Positions 17,313-27,841 of a stretch of 64,000 nucleotides of DNA are shown here, one piece after another. Numbering within the stretch: the stretch's first letter is position 1; every line of letters begins with the position of its first letter. Source of the DNA: CAVQRC01 sp963715045 (lineage in GTDB: Bacteria > Planctomycetota > Planctomycetia > Pirellulales > Lacipirellulaceae). The notes beneath the pieces are model-generated. The model had not been told where the DNA came from. It saw only the letters and a list, made by a program, of their open reading frames with translations, and did not search any database. A program made the position numbers and the translations under genes. The DNA lies in contig CAVQRC010000017.1 in assembly GCA_963715045.1 (NCBI GenBank), forward strand, positions 62,001-126,000, given 5' to 3'.

Positions 17313-18668
17313 CTAGCCGTCGAGGTAGGGGAGACGACTCGTGCTGTCGCCGAACCACGGTACACTGGCGCCCATTCGATCGAGCAGTGACAGCAGCAGA
17401 TTGTTCATCGGAGTCTCATCCGGGTAGCGGACATGTCGCCCGGTAACAATCGAGCCGCCACCTTTGCCGGCGAGCAGAATTGGCAGATTGTCGTTGTTGT
17501 GGCGGTTCCCGTCGCTCAGTCCGCTTCCGTAAAGCACGATTGTGTGGTCAAGCAGCGTCCCATCGTGCTCGGGAATCGCCTGCAAACGCTCGAGGAAATA
17601 GGCCAGTTGTTGGATGTGGAATCGATTGATGCGGGCGATCCGTTTGAGCTTTTCCGCATCGTTGCCGTGATGCGAGAGCTCATGGTGCCCTTCGGTGACA
17701 CCGGCCTCGGTGTAGCTGCGATTGCAGCCTGCATTCTCGAACATGCAGGTGGCGATGCGGGTGGTATCGGTTTGAAACGCCAGTACCATCATGTCGCACA
17801 TCAGCCGGGCGTGGTCCTGAAAGCTGCGGGGAACGCCGGTCGGAAGCGGGATTTGAGTCACGGGGTCTGGCGCCGGATCTTGCCGAGCGGCTGCGATGCG
17901 ATGCTCAATCTCACGAATGCTGGTGAGGTACTCGTCGAGTTTGTGTCGGTCGTCACGGCTGACCTTCGTCTGTAGCCGGCGGGCATCGTCAGCGACGTAA
18001 TCGAGAATGCTCTTTCGCAGTAACTGCCGCTGGGCCCGCGACTCGCCCGACTCATGTCGAGAGCCGCCGGCAAACAGACGTTCGAAAACGAGCCGCGGAT
18101 TGACTTCCTTGCTGCGGGGTGTCGTCGGCGACGTCCAGGAGATGTTGTTGGAGTAAGCACAACTGTATCCGCTGTCGCATTCACCCGAGCTGCGACCTCC
18201 CTGACATCCCAGCTCGATCGAAGGCAGCCGAGTGAGGTGTCCGAGATGGGCGGCGGCGATTTGATCGGCCGAAATGCCCGAGCGGATCCGTGAACCGGAT
18301 TTGTGGGGTTGGGCACCGGTGAGGAATACCGAAGCGCTGCGGGCGTGGTCTCCGGCATGGTCGCCGTTCGCCCGGCCCTTGTCGTGGGTTAAGCCGGAGA
18401 GCACGAGGATTTCTTCCCGGACGCGGGAGAGCGGCTCGAGTGTGGGCGGAAGGGCGAATCCATACCCGGTCTCGGTCGGAGTCCAGGCGGGAAGATGCGC
18501 TCCATTGGCGACGAACAGGAACGCTGCCCGACGCGGAGGTTGTGTCGGGTCGACCGGTCCGCCAGCACGCGCCACGACCGGCGCGAGTGCTTCAAGCCAG
18601 GGAAGGGCGACGGCAGTTCCAAAGCCGCGAAGAACCGTGCGGCGGCTGGGCTTGCGAGCGGTGGTCAT
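17313..18668 (-). CDS. DUF1552 domain protein with Tat signal
   Basis: A 451-residue member of the DUF1552 family (PF07586), a planctomycete-enriched family always found with DUF1592-type cytochrome-like partners. The start MTTARKPSRRTVLRGFGTAVALPWLEAL is a twin-arginine signal. Family landmarks include FLFVANGAHLPAWTP, GDHARSASVFLTGA, GISADQIAAAHLG, LPSIELGCQGG and YGSGLSDGNRHNNDNLPILLAG. A longer frame begins at 18857, but the ATG at 18668 overlaps the upstream gene's TGA in an ATGA, the arrangement expected for translational coupling. The function is not established. Association with haem- and cysteine-containing partners suggests periplasmic breakdown or oxidation of polymers. Confidence 0.92.
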   Translation of the reverse strand: MTTARKPSRRTVLRGFGTAVALPWLEALAPVVARAGGPVDPTQPPRRAAFLFVANGAHLPAWTPTETGYGFALPPTLEPLSRVREEILVLSGLTHDKGRANGDHAGDHARSASVFLTGAQPHKSGSRIRSGISADQIAAAHLGHLTRLPSIELGCQGGRSSGECDSGYSCAYSNNISWTSPTTPRSKEVNPRLVFERLFAGGSRHESGESRAQRQLLRKSILDYVADDARRLQTKVSRDDRHKLDEYLTSIREIEHRIAAARQDPAPDPVTQIPLPTGVPRSFQDHARLMCDMMVLAFQTDTTRIATCMFENAGCNRSYTEAGVTEGHHELSHHGNDAEKLKRIARINRFHIQQLAYFLERLQAIPEHDGTLLDHTIVLYGSGLSDGNRHNNDNLPILLAGKGGGSIVTGRHVRYPDETPMNNLLLSLLDRMGASVPWFGDSTSRLPYLDG

Positions 18669-20602
18669 CGAGGCTTGTCCTCTGAACGCGAGCGGTAGCG
18701 AAAGGGTTCGCTCTGGGCGATGGCGACGGCCAGGGCCGAGAAGCGATAACTGGAATCGGTCAAGTGCCGCAGGATCTCGTCGATCGTGCAGCGGTCGCTG
18801 GAGCGCACCCCGCGACCCAAAGCATAGGCTAGCATGTTCCGCACGAGACTTCGGCAAAAGGCGTCTTGCCGGGTATCCCGCAGCACGGCCCGAAGTTCGC
18901 CGGGGCCGTCAAACCGGGATCCGTCCGGCAACGTGCCCGAAGCATCGATGGCGTGTTTGCCGTCCTGGTCCCGCCATCGGCCCACCGGATCGAAATTCTC
19001 CAGCGCGAATCCGAGAGGGTCCATCCGTTGGTGGCACGACGCGCAGGTCGCATCGGCACGGTGTTGCTCCAGCCGTTCCCGCAGCGATCCGAGCAGTTCG
19101 ACGCCCTCTCCTTCGGCAAGTTCTCCGGCGTTGGGTGGCGGCGGGGGAGGTGAGTCGTCGAGCAAAACTTCGAGAATCCACTTGCCGCGTTTGACGGGTG
19201 AAGTTCGCGTCGGGTTGGAAGTGATGGTGAGAATGCTCGCGTGTGTCAATACGCCACCTCGCTCCGGTGGCAGGGTGACGCGTACGAATGCGTCGCCAAC
19301 GACACCCGGAATGCCGTAATGGGTGGCCAGTCGGCCATTGACGAACGAGTAGTCGGCGTCGAGCAGGTCGAGCACGCTGCGATCCTCATTGACAATCGAG
19401 GCAAAGAAGAGTCGCGTCTCGGTTTCCGCGGCCCTGCGCAACGCGTCGTCATAGTGGGGCAACGTATTGCGATCGGGTGCCGCATTGGCCAGTCGCCGAA
19501 GCTGGAGCCATTGGCCGGCGAAATTCTCGCCGAGTGCTGCTGCCTTTTTATCGTTCAGCATCCGCTTTACCTGTTCGGCGAGCACGTCGTCATCTTGCAG
19601 AGTGCCGCGGGCGGCGAGTTCGAAGAGCGTCTCGTCGGGCATCGAACTCCAGAGGAAATAGGACAGTCTCGAGGCAAGTTCATAATCGTTGAGCGGGCGA
19701 ATCTCCTCGGACTCGCCGAAATCGTCGACTTCGATTCGAAACAGGAAATGCGGCGAGACCAGGATGGCCTGCATTCCTGTGGCCACCTGGGCGTCGAAGT
19801 CGAGTCCCGCCCGGGCTGCCGCGTCGACGAGTTTCATGAGAGACGCAAGTTCCTCGTCGCCGACGGGTCGGCGAAACGCCCGCATTGCGAATCGAGCCAG
19901 TACTTCCCGTGCCGCCGCCGCGTTGTCATCCGCCGTGTTCGGGCGACGAAAGATCAGCTGCTCGCGAAGCTCGCGATTCTCGAGTGCCCGATGTACGATT
20001 TCTTCCGCCGCGTCGAGGTACTTCTCGAACAGCACGGGCGACAGGCTCAACACGGCCGCCATGTTGTCGAAACCTTCGCCGACTTCGTCCTGGGGAAAGT
20101 CGTCGGCCGGTTGAAAGTCGACGCCCACCAGATCGCGAATCGTGTTGTTGTATTCGGCCCGATTGAGGCGATGGATCTGGACTCGACCCGGATCTCGCGG
20201 CAGTTGACTGCAATCGACCGTAGCGAGGGCTGCGGTGACAACTTCCAGGGCGTCGGCGTACTCGGCTTCCGTTGGCCGAGCGTCGGCCTCCGGAGGCATC
20301 ACCCGCTCTTTGAGCACTTTGGCGATTTCTTCCCACTGGACTCGATCTGCCAGGAAGTCCGGACGCGAGACAAGCGTCGCCAGATTCAACTCGGCCTCGG
20401 GTTCCTCGCCCGCATGACATTCGGTGCAGTGGCGGACAAGAAATGGCTCGAGTCGCTGCTCCAGTTGTTGCGGAATCTCTTGGACTTCGGGCCCGCTCTC
20501 TTCCGCCGCGAAGGCGGAAATCGAAACGCACAACCAGCCGAGAAGGAAGCTGGGAGCCGATCGGCGTCCGGTGGCGGTGATTTCACACATGAAATCGAGC
20601 AC
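18665..20602 (-). CDS. DUF1592 domain protein (DUF1587/1592/1588/1585 cytochrome-like protein)
   Basis: A 645-residue exported protein with a signal peptide (SFLLGWLCVSISAFA). Next comes a haem-binding-type CTECH motif, then the DUF1587 segment (VQIHRLNRAEYNNTIRDL), DUF1595 (ARFAMRAFRRPV), DUF1592 (LNDYELASRLSYFLWSSMPD), DUF1588 (GRLATHYGIPGV, SNPTRTSPVKRGKWILE) and DUF1585 (YALGRGVRSSDRCTIDEIL). A second cysteine motif, CASCHQRMDPLGFALENFD, resembles a c-type haem site. The start is taken at GTG 20602 with GAGAG upstream; ATG 20590 is an alternative. It overlaps the DUF1552 gene by 4 bp. These pairs are among the most numerous planctomycete exported systems, and their substrate is unknown. 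Confidence 0.92.
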   Translation of the reverse strand: MLDFMCEITATGRRSAPSFLLGWLCVSISAFAAEESGPEVQEIPQQLEQRLEPFLVRHCTECHAGEEPEAELNLATLVSRPDFLADRVQWEEIAKVLKERVMPPEADARPTEAEYADALEVVTAALATVDCSQLPRDPGRVQIHRLNRAEYNNTIRDLVGVDFQPADDFPQDEVGEGFDNMAAVLSLSPVLFEKYLDAAEEIVHRALENRELREQLIFRRPNTADDNAAAAREVLARFAMRAFRRPVGDEELASLMKLVDAAARAGLDFDAQVATGMQAILVSPHFLFRIEVDDFGESEEIRPLNDYELASRLSYFLWSSMPDETLFELAARGTLQDDDVLAEQVKRMLNDKKAAALGENFAGQWLQLRRLANAAPDRNTLPHYDDALRRAAETETRLFFASIVNEDRSVLDLLDADYSFVNGRLATHYGIPGVVGDAFVRVTLPPERGGVLTHASILTITSNPTRTSPVKRGKWILEVLLDDSPPPPPPNAGELAEGEGVELLGSLRERLEQHRADATCASCHQRMDPLGFALENFDPVGRWRDQDGKHAIDASGTLPDGSRFDGPGELRAVLRDTRQDAFCRSLVRNMLAYALGRGVRSSDRCTIDEILRHLTDSSYRFSALAVAIAQSEPFRYRSRSEDKPR

Positions 20603-21007
20603 TGGATCTCTCAGGTGGGAGGGAGCGGAGGGAAGTTTACATGCCCCTCGCGATTCCCCAGGGGAGGACTCAGCGACCTCCTCGGATGGGTGCGGCTTGG
20701 AGCTTCATTCTAGCAATCTGGCCCCCGGGCGGGGACCTCGTTGTACTACTCTCCGGCAGTCCGCGGCGACTACGAGCTAACCGGAGCCCCCGGCTGGGCC
20801 GGGGGACAGCTCGGATGTGCCACCCGCCGCGACGGTGCCATGGTGCGTTCAAAGCTGGGGCTCGGGCGGACCGTCGACGTCGTTGATCCGCTCAAACGGC
20901 GACTTTGCTCACTCGAAGGCTCCCCGCACAAGTTGTGCTTCACGGAGTATTGCGGCACGAACGCCGCGAAATGGTGATTCCGCCGCGTCCCCCGGCAGAG
21001 CCGGGGG

Positions 21008-21117
21008 CTGGGCCCCTGAAAATGTGAGTTTTCGGCGGACGTTTTGTGATTGCTGAGTCGATGCAAACTGTTCCGCTTTGATCGCATCTTCGGGATCGTG
21101 ACTAGACCCCCGCGAGC
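21008..21117 (-). repeat. Dispersed repeat R1, copy A
   Basis: The reverse complement closely matches 39323-39440 (about 110 bp, roughly 80% by eye). Shared stretches include GTCGATGCAAAC, GCTTTGATCGCATC and GAAAATGTGAGTTTT. A peptide reading of the matched frames is similar in both copies (AIKAEQFASTQQSQ versus AIKAEPFASTQQSQ), but neither has a plausible start and stop. Confidence 0.8.
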
Positions 21118-21437
21118 TTGTCTCGCGGGTGAATGAGGTCAACAGCTAAACCGGCGGCCGGCACCGAACCGAACCGGACCGGACCGGACCTCCACGAGCG
21201 TTTCTCGTGGTGGAGGATTCTCTCACTCGGCCGGCTTCGCCGGCCTCACGAGACGGGCATCGTTCGCGAAGCGAACGATGCTCGACCGACATTCTCATTT
21301 TCTTCCCGCAGCAGGGGCCGCCCGCCGCCGCTGAGAGTATTCCGTGCCGCATTTAGCCAATGACCTGATTCACCCCCGAGACGAGCTCGGGGGGGTCTGA
21401 TCGGGCCGCGTGTTCTTGATCTCCTCCGCAACCGTGC

Positions 21438-21489
21438 CGGAACAGAAACGGGATAAAAACCCCCGACCAGTTTTCGGGGGCCCAGCCGG
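21438..21489 (-). repeat. Dispersed repeat R2, copy A, carrying an intrinsic terminator
   Basis: This 52-bp segment matches 39077-39128 in reverse orientation with only a few differences. On the minus strand it forms CCCCCGA, a 7-nt loop, TCGGGGG, then TTTTT, a textbook rho-independent terminator. It lies downstream of the minus-strand subtilisin gene in the right orientation to terminate it. Confidence 0.82.
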
Positions 21490-21601
21490 GGGCTCCAGTG
21501 AATGCTCGGGTGCAAGCGAGCACTTGTGTACAACAACGGCGGCGGGGACCTCGGACGCCCCCGATCCGGGCGTCGCAACTGGCGTATGGTGTGACCCTGC
21601 C

Positions 21602-21629
21602 AATAAAATCGGCCCGCGCGGGCGGGCCG
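21602..21629 (-). terminator. Intrinsic terminator of the subtilisin gene
   Basis: A perfect 8-bp stem CGGCCCGC/GCGGGCCG (21610-21629) is followed on the minus strand by ATTTTATTG (21602-21609). It starts 45 bp after the subtilisin stop and precedes a second terminator in repeat R2. Confidence 0.8.
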
Positions 21630-21673
21630 ATGGGGAGTTCGGATCTCTGGTGCAGCGTCGTGCGTTGCGTGCA

Positions 21674-24600
21674 TTACCCGCGGATTCGGGGTCGCGATTG
21701 CCTGCCGGGAGCCTTGACGATCGCGTTTTCAGCCGCGTTGAGATCGACGGCGACCGAACTGGACTCACCCAGCCTTTTCAGCGAGCGGCGGGAAATTCTG
21801 TCGAGTTGAGCGAACGCGACGTCCCGGCTGGACGCTGCCGCAACCTTCTGGGGCCGGCCTGCGGGTTCCGACACCGCTTCGCTGACGCGGGTGACCGCAG
21901 CCCGGTTTGCCCGGAATCCGACTTCCCCGCCGAGATTCTCAAAAGCGATGTCCTTCTTCAGCGTTGCCATCGCCCGGGTGAGTTGCGGACGAGCGGTTGG
22001 CACCGCAGCCTCGAGGGCGGCGGCAACCACGATAGGCCGCTCGCGGATGGCGGACGGCAAGCTCCGCTCAACAAGGGGAAGTAACGCGGCTCCCCGATCG
22101 GCGAATTGAGGTCGCCAGATCGCCATATCGGGATCGAATCGCGAGATCGGGGCGACCTCGCTCTCAATCCGCGGTGCTGCCTGAAAACCACCCGGCATCA
22201 CAAAAGAGCTCAAGCCCTCGTCGACATCGCCTGCAGCTCCGCCCCCGCCGGCGACCTGTGCCGAACGCGGACTGCCAGAGGAGGAAATCCGCGCCGTCAA
22301 CGTCGCCGTCGAAATCCGCATCGCCCATGGCGTTCGTCGCACCGGATGTGGTGCCGAAACCGGCTTGCCAGAGCAGGAAATCACCGCCATCGACCATGCC
22401 GTCCTGGTTGAAGTCGGCATTGACCATCATCACGATCTCGGCGAGTCCGAAATCGCGGGCGACCGCCACCTCTCCGCCATCCAGCAGAATGGGGTACGTT
22501 CCGTCATTGATTTGGGGCTGCGTGACCTCCCACTCACCCTCTGTCAAGACGCGTATGGTGTAGCGGAGCGGCAGCAGTTCGGGGAACGTGTACGCCCCCG
22601 TCGATCCGGTGACGGATACGAGTTCGCCGGCGTCGAAGATGCCATTGTCGTTGGAGTCCAACAGCACGATGAAGCCGGGGAGTCCCGCTTCGTTACCATC
22701 GCGGTCTCCACTGCCGTCGAGGTCGTTGTAGACGAGCCCCGAAATCGATGCCAACTCGGGTTGGGCGAAGAAGTCGAGTGTTTCGGGACTTCCCGACGTG
22801 ACAAACTGACTGACAATCCCATCCCCGGGGCCGGTGGTGGTCCAGCCCGATTGCTCCCGGAGGATCACCGTGTAGAAGCCGGTTCCGCTGAAGCCGATGT
22901 CCCCCGGTGACAAACGGAGTTCGTAGCTGCCGTCGAGATCGCTCTCGGCGAGTGGTTCGAGGGGGACATCGATTCCGAAGTCGAACTGAAGATTGAAGTT
23001 GAGGTCCTGGAAATCGAGTTCGTTGTCGCCGTTGAGGTCGATGAACACGAAGCGGCTGTGGGCAAACGGCTCGGCAAAGTCCTGGACTCCGTTCCCGTTC
23101 AGATCGGCAATCACATTCCCCTGAATTACGACGTCGAGCGGGGTCAGCGTGAAGTTCTGTTCGAGTCCGCGGCTTTCCAGCTGAGGGGTCGTAACGTCGT
23201 CGGCCCCCACAGTGACGTCGATCGAGACCGGAGTCAGCGGGACGGTCCCGGCCGGTGGTTCGACCACCACGCGATAGGTTCCGAAGGGGACGTCGAAGTA
23301 GTAGTTGCCGTCGGCACCGACGACATCGTAGAGGTCATTGCCGTCGCGAACGCCGTTGAGATTGAGGTCCACAAAGACGATCGACCCGGCGGCCCACGAC
23401 TCCTGCTGCGGGACCGCGAACCACTCCTTATCGGCCTCGGCGACAAGATCGCGAATCGGTTTTAACGTCTCGGCATCGACCAGCATCGTGTGATTGAAGT
23501 CGCCGTCGCCGCTGGTATCCAGGCCGACCGATCCCTGGATCCGACCGGGAGGGACGGCGGTCCCGTAGAAGCTGATTTCGTACTCCCCGACATGAAAATC
23601 TGATTCACCCCAGTTCGTGAACTCGAGCGTCCAGGGCTGGGGCTCGTACAAACCGGGGAGAAAATCACTCTCCTGAGCGAAGTTTCCGTCGGTTCGCTCA
23701 CCCAGGTGACGGGTCGTGGTGAAAGTGTACGAAATGTCGAATCCGTCTTCGGGATTGATCGGAATGATGTCGGGGATGCTGCCGTTGACGACGTAGTTAT
23801 TGAAATCGGAATGAGTTCCATCCGGCGAAACGAGCGTAATCCGCAGGTTGTCGAAGTCCTCGAGCATTGCGTCGTCGAATTTGAGTGTCAATTCGACGTT
23901 TTCCAGGCTGAGGTTGCCCCCCTGCACGAAGAATTCACGATTCCCGGGCCGCGTGTTGGGGGGAAACTCCTCGGGCGGATCTTCACCTTCCGGGAGTCCA
24001 TCGAGCCAGATTTTGTACAGTTCGTTCCACCCGCCACCGGCGGCGTTCCATCCCCCGGGGACCAGGAACGGTCCGCCCATCTCGGGAGCTACTTCTTCGG
24101 CCGCATTGATGATGAAGTCTGGGTTGGTGATGATTCTCAAGCCGGTGCCGAGTTTGGCTTCCGGGCCTCGCGGGTTCCAGAGCTCTGCCATCCTGACGGC
24201 CAGGTCGGCATCAAGGACGCCGTGTCCGTAGGCGGAGAAGGTACTGTCGTGAACGAGGTTGCCGGCGCCGTTCTTGATCAGCGGATTGGGTAGCTCGCGG
24301 CTGTCGCCGACCCCGGGAACGAAGAATTCCAGACCGGGATCCGGAAACGGGTCGGGCGCTCCCGAGGCGTCAACCGGCGGATCGATCCACAGGGGGTCGA
24401 CGTTGGTGATCCAGAAGGGGCTGCCAGCGCTTTCCTGGCGGGCGGAGCGGGCCAGGATCTCACTCACATCCCGATAGGACAGATTGGGATTGGCCTCGAG
24501 CATCAGGGCGACCACTCCGGAGACCAGCGGGGCCGCGGCCGAGGTGCCGCCGAAGGTCGACGTGTAATTCACATCCGCAAAGAAATCACGCGTTCCTCCG

Positions 24601-25954
24601 TCGTCGAGATAGCCCGCTGCGTTGTAGCCATCGTCACCGACCAGGTCCGTGGTGAGAATGCTGCTGTCACCGTCGCTCGATGGCGCGACCAGCAGGATGT
24701 TCGTGCCTCCCTCGGTGTAATCGGTCAGGCGACCGTTCTGGTCGACGGCCCCCACGGCGATGGAATAACGATTGGCTGCCAGACCGCTGAAGCCTGAGTT
24801 GTCCCAGGCATCCCCGTCATTTCCGGCCGCGAACACCTGAACCGTGCCCAGCCCACCTCGGCCCAGAAAAACCGAATCGACGAATGCCTGCGCTTCGAGG
24901 AAGATCAACGGGTAGATTTCACGTGCCTGCTGGAACGCCCAGCTGTTGTTATAGACGTCGATGATCTGAGACTCGTGGGTCAGCGCCTCGAAGACGTCCT
25001 GCGAGGTCGGGGAGCCCCCAATCAACCTCAAGGCGGTCAATTCGGCATCGTAGGCGACTCCCGAAATCCCCACGCCATTGTTGCCCGTGCCCGCGGCCAG
25101 CCCCGCCACCGCCGTCCCATGGAAATCAAAACTCCGATCGGGAAGCGGATCGAAATCGGGATTGCCCGGGAAGGTCCCGTTGAAGTCATAGTCGATCGCG
25201 GCGTTGTAATTCAGGTACAAATCCGGATGCGTGTATTGCACGCCATCGTCGACGACTGCGATAGTCACGCCCTGGCCTGAGTAATTCGCCCACGCCTCCT
25301 GGACGCGAATGTCCTGGCCCGGAGTCGCGTACGCGGGAAACTGGTCGGGTTGAGTAACCAATTGCCCCGAGTTGTTCAGGTACCACTGTTGATCGAGGTA
25401 CGGATCATTCGTCAGGCGAAGTCGTGTAGGGGGTCTTGGGTACAAGGGGATAGAAATAGTCGATGCTGTCGACAGCACCGAGCGCCCCGACCACGTCGGC
25501 GGCCGACTGACCCGCCGCGTCGTAGAGAAACAGACCGGGGTAGTCTCCGAATGCTTGCAGGCCCGGCACCTCTTTGGTGTTGGCCGCCGGGAGACCGCTG
25601 CCGGCTGCATCGACGTCGAACGCCACCCACACCGAGGCGTTCTCGAGTTGCTCAGGCGTGTAGTTGTTCAGGTTGGCGGACGACCGCAGGGCCTGCGCGA
25701 CCACCGCATCGTTGAATCGCGTGGTCAGGACGGGCTCGCCCACGATCACGATCGGGCCGGCGCCGTCCTCCCCCTCGATCGGCGTCGTGGTCAGAGGTCG
25801 TCGTCGACAGGGCGATTCGTGGCTCGAGTGATTCGAACGGGGCACGCCCCGGTGCCCTTCGAAACGCGTTCTGGGATTGCTGACGTGCGTCACGTCTGAG
25901 CAAGGAAAAACGGGAACGCGTGCGGGCGTGCGATCGATTTCTCGGTGTACTCAC
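21674..25954 (-). CDS. Large subtilisin-like (S8) serine protease with LEPR-XLL motif, P domain, SdrD-like and dockerin-like repeats; frameshifted
   Basis: About 1,425 residues when read through three frame changes (near 25790, 25420 and 22240). The N-terminus is basic and contains FESLEPRIALS, a LEPR-XLL-type motif seen at the start of large exported planctomycete proteins. The S8 triad is complete: Asp in AVVDDGVQYTH (about residue 235), His in FDFHGTAVAG (about 277) and Ser in FGGTSAAAP (about 471). A proprotein-convertase P domain (about 675-798) follows, then SdrD-B-like repeats (DLNGNGVQDFAEP, DLDGSGDRDGNEAGLPG) and two dockerin-like units (DFNQDGMVDGGDFLLWQ, ADFDGDVDGADFLLWQ). The final 180-residue tail has no match I recognise. 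It is probably a surface or extracellular protease, calcium-stabilised, with the dockerin units providing attachment. No PEP-CTERM is present. Confidence 0.85.
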
Positions 25955-26525
25955 TGATAAGTCCTCGATGATCTCTGGTTGACTCTGTTCCGGATCGTAC
26001 TGCGGCGGCCGTCTCGGCAGGTGCGTCGGCGTCGCGGAGGTTGCGCTTGCTCTTCTTCTCTGGATAGCCCGGGCTGCTTGCCTTCACACGGGCCGGCGAA
26101 TCCTCGTAGCGTGTGAAGCGGTGGATGGTGTTGGTGGGAAGGGGGGGAAGTGGCTCAGGGAGACGTTTAAATCAGTTCATCCAATTGCAAGTGCATCGTA
26201 GTTGAGTGCCGTCAGAGCGTCAAACAACTGGTACGTTTGATGTTACAGCAAATTTGGGCGACCACTGGAGAGCGTGTGGAGGGCTGCCGCCGCAACCTGG
26301 AGGGGTCATCGAGGTTAGCTTTTCGGCCGAAATTGACGGTTGTAGGGAAACGACTGATTTTTCCGCTTCCAACGATCCGATAGTTGCTTTCGACGAAGCA
26401 TCGCCCGCGGTCAACCAGCCACCTTCGTGTCTGGAGGCCGCGTAGCAGACTCGGCCAAACCGTGCCGGGCGATCACGCGGGCCTTGCTCAGACGAGGTCG
26501 CAACGCAGAGGGGGAGTGGAGACGG
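25955..26525. other. 571-bp divergent promoter region
   Basis: This separates the minus-strand subtilisin from the plus-strand BBP7 gene. The segment 26165-26260 is locally AT-rich and contains a small inverted repeat (TCAAAC/GTTTGA near 26218-26240), a candidate operator. No supported gene lies here. A G-rich AGGGGGAGTGGAGACGG ribosome-binding region closes it on the right. Confidence 0.45.
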
Positions 26526-27770
26526 ATGAAAACTCAGCAGATAGCCCTGCCGCTACTCACTTCCGTCGCAACGCTAGCCGTTGCGGTCACCACCTGGGGG
26601 CAACCCATGCAGGCGGGTGGTTTCGGACAAGCATCCCTGCCGTACCAGCAGGCCGTGCAGGCAGGTTACCTCCCGGATTCGATGGCCGAGTCAGCGGTGC
26701 AGCCGGCCGGGTATGGTACTGCGTGCGGGCCGGGAGACGCCTGCAATGTGTACGGCGAACCGGTCAGCGGAGCGGGCTATGGCGGCGGCGGGGCCGGCTT
26801 TGGCGCCGGTGCCGGCTGGGATCAATGTGGACCGCACTACTACGACATCGCGGTCGACTTCCTGTATTGGAAACGCGAGAACGTCTCCCAACCCGGATAT
26901 GTCGTCACTCGAGACAACTCGGGGGCCAACAACGGGCAACCGGTTCTAAACACCTGGAGCGTCTCGGCAGATGGAGAGCCCGGATTTCGCGCGACCGCTC
27001 GGCTGGACATCGCGGCGGTTTCGTTTGTCGAAGCGACCTACTTCGGGACCTTCGAGTGGCAATCGGCCGCGCAGGTAACCGGCAACGGCAATCTGTACAG
27101 TTTCTTCACCGACTTCGGTCAGATCACGACCGTGGCGCCGGTCGACGCGGCGGACCTGCAGCGGATCGAGTTCCAGTCGGAGCTGCACAACAGTGAAATC
27201 AACTACCGCACGTACTGGGTGGGGATGCATCCGGCCGTCAGCGGCACGTGGCTGATGGGTGCCCGCTGGGTGCACATGACGGACGACTTCACGTTCCAGT
27301 CACGTATCAACGGTCCTCCGCAGCAGTTCCTGGACTACGAAGCGCGGGCCACCAACGATCTGGTCGGTTTTCAGATCGGCGGTGACGCCCAGGTCGGTCT
27401 CCGACAGGGGTTCCGGATGGTCGCCGAGGGCAAAGCGGGCATCTACAACAACCGCGTGAAGAACCAGGTACGGATTGCCGCGACCGGGATCAATCCCACG
27501 TCGCAGGGTCTCGTCAAAGGCAACCATGTCGCGTTCGTCGGCGAGGGGCGGATTGGGTTTGTGGCCGACGTTCTGCCAAGCCTGTCGCTGCGAGCCGGTT
27601 ACGAAGTGCTGTGGCTCAACAGCATCGCGACCGGAGCCACGGTGATGCTCGCCAACAGTGACCCGACCGTGGTCTTCAGCGGCAGCAATCAGAACCTGCC
27701 GTTGAATCTGGTGCGGCAGAGCCAGGCGTTGTACCAGGGTCTGTACGCGGGTGCGGAGTATGTCTGGTAG
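26526..27770 (+). CDS. BBP7 family outer membrane beta-barrel protein
   Basis: A 414-residue protein starting MKTQQIALPLLTSVATLAVAVTTWG, a signal peptide. A Gly/Gln-rich linker (about 30-100) leads to alternating polar and aromatic strands, for example YYDIAVDFLYWKRENV, GFRATARLDIAAVSFVEATYFG and YRTYWVGMHPAVSGTWLMGARWVHM. The final strand, ALYQGLYAGAEYVW, ends in an aromatic residue as in outer-membrane barrels. These features fit the planctomycete BBP7 family, outer-membrane porin-like proteins. ATG 26526 is chosen over an upstream in-frame start because it gives the signal peptide and has a strong GGGGGAGTGGAG ribosome-binding region. The transported solute is unknown. Confidence 0.85.
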   Translation: MKTQQIALPLLTSVATLAVAVTTWGQPMQAGGFGQASLPYQQAVQAGYLPDSMAESAVQPAGYGTACGPGDACNVYGEPVSGAGYGGGGAGFGAGAGWDQCGPHYYDIAVDFLYWKRENVSQPGYVVTRDNSGANNGQPVLNTWSVSADGEPGFRATARLDIAAVSFVEATYFGTFEWQSAAQVTGNGNLYSFFTDFGQITTVAPVDAADLQRIEFQSELHNSEINYRTYWVGMHPAVSGTWLMGARWVHMTDDFTFQSRINGPPQQFLDYEARATNDLVGFQIGGDAQVGLRQGFRMVAEGKAGIYNNRVKNQVRIAATGINPTSQGLVKGNHVAFVGEGRIGFVADVLPSLSLRAGYEVLWLNSIATGATVMLANSDPTVVFSGSNQNLPLNLVRQSQALYQGLYAGAEYVW

Positions 27771-27841
27771 CGGCTAACGGCTGAGCACTTCCAGGGCCTA
27801 CGGGCCTTTGGCCAGCGGAGCCGACGTTTCCCGCCGCCCGG

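Larger units (their letters stand above)
20603..21601. other. Palindrome-rich non-coding region
   Basis: No open frame here has convincing coding character. The region is crowded with short inverted repeats: CCCCCGGC/GCCGGGGG near 20788 and 20992, CCCGCGAG/CTCGCGGG near 21108-21128, CCACGAG/CTCGTGG near 21192-21211, CATCGTTCGC/GCGAACGATG near 21258, CCCCCGAG/CTCGGGGG near 21374, and others. Two stretches recur, inverted, near 39 kb (listed separately). It lies between the DUF1592 start and the subtilisin end, so it must include the DUF1592 promoter near 20610-20750. Confidence 0.7.

Noticed and set aside
20909..21142. Minus-strand peptide resembling one read at 39361-39450
   Set aside because: Both lie in repeat R1; the similarity follows from the shared DNA. 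No start, stop or ribosome-binding site is conserved between the two.
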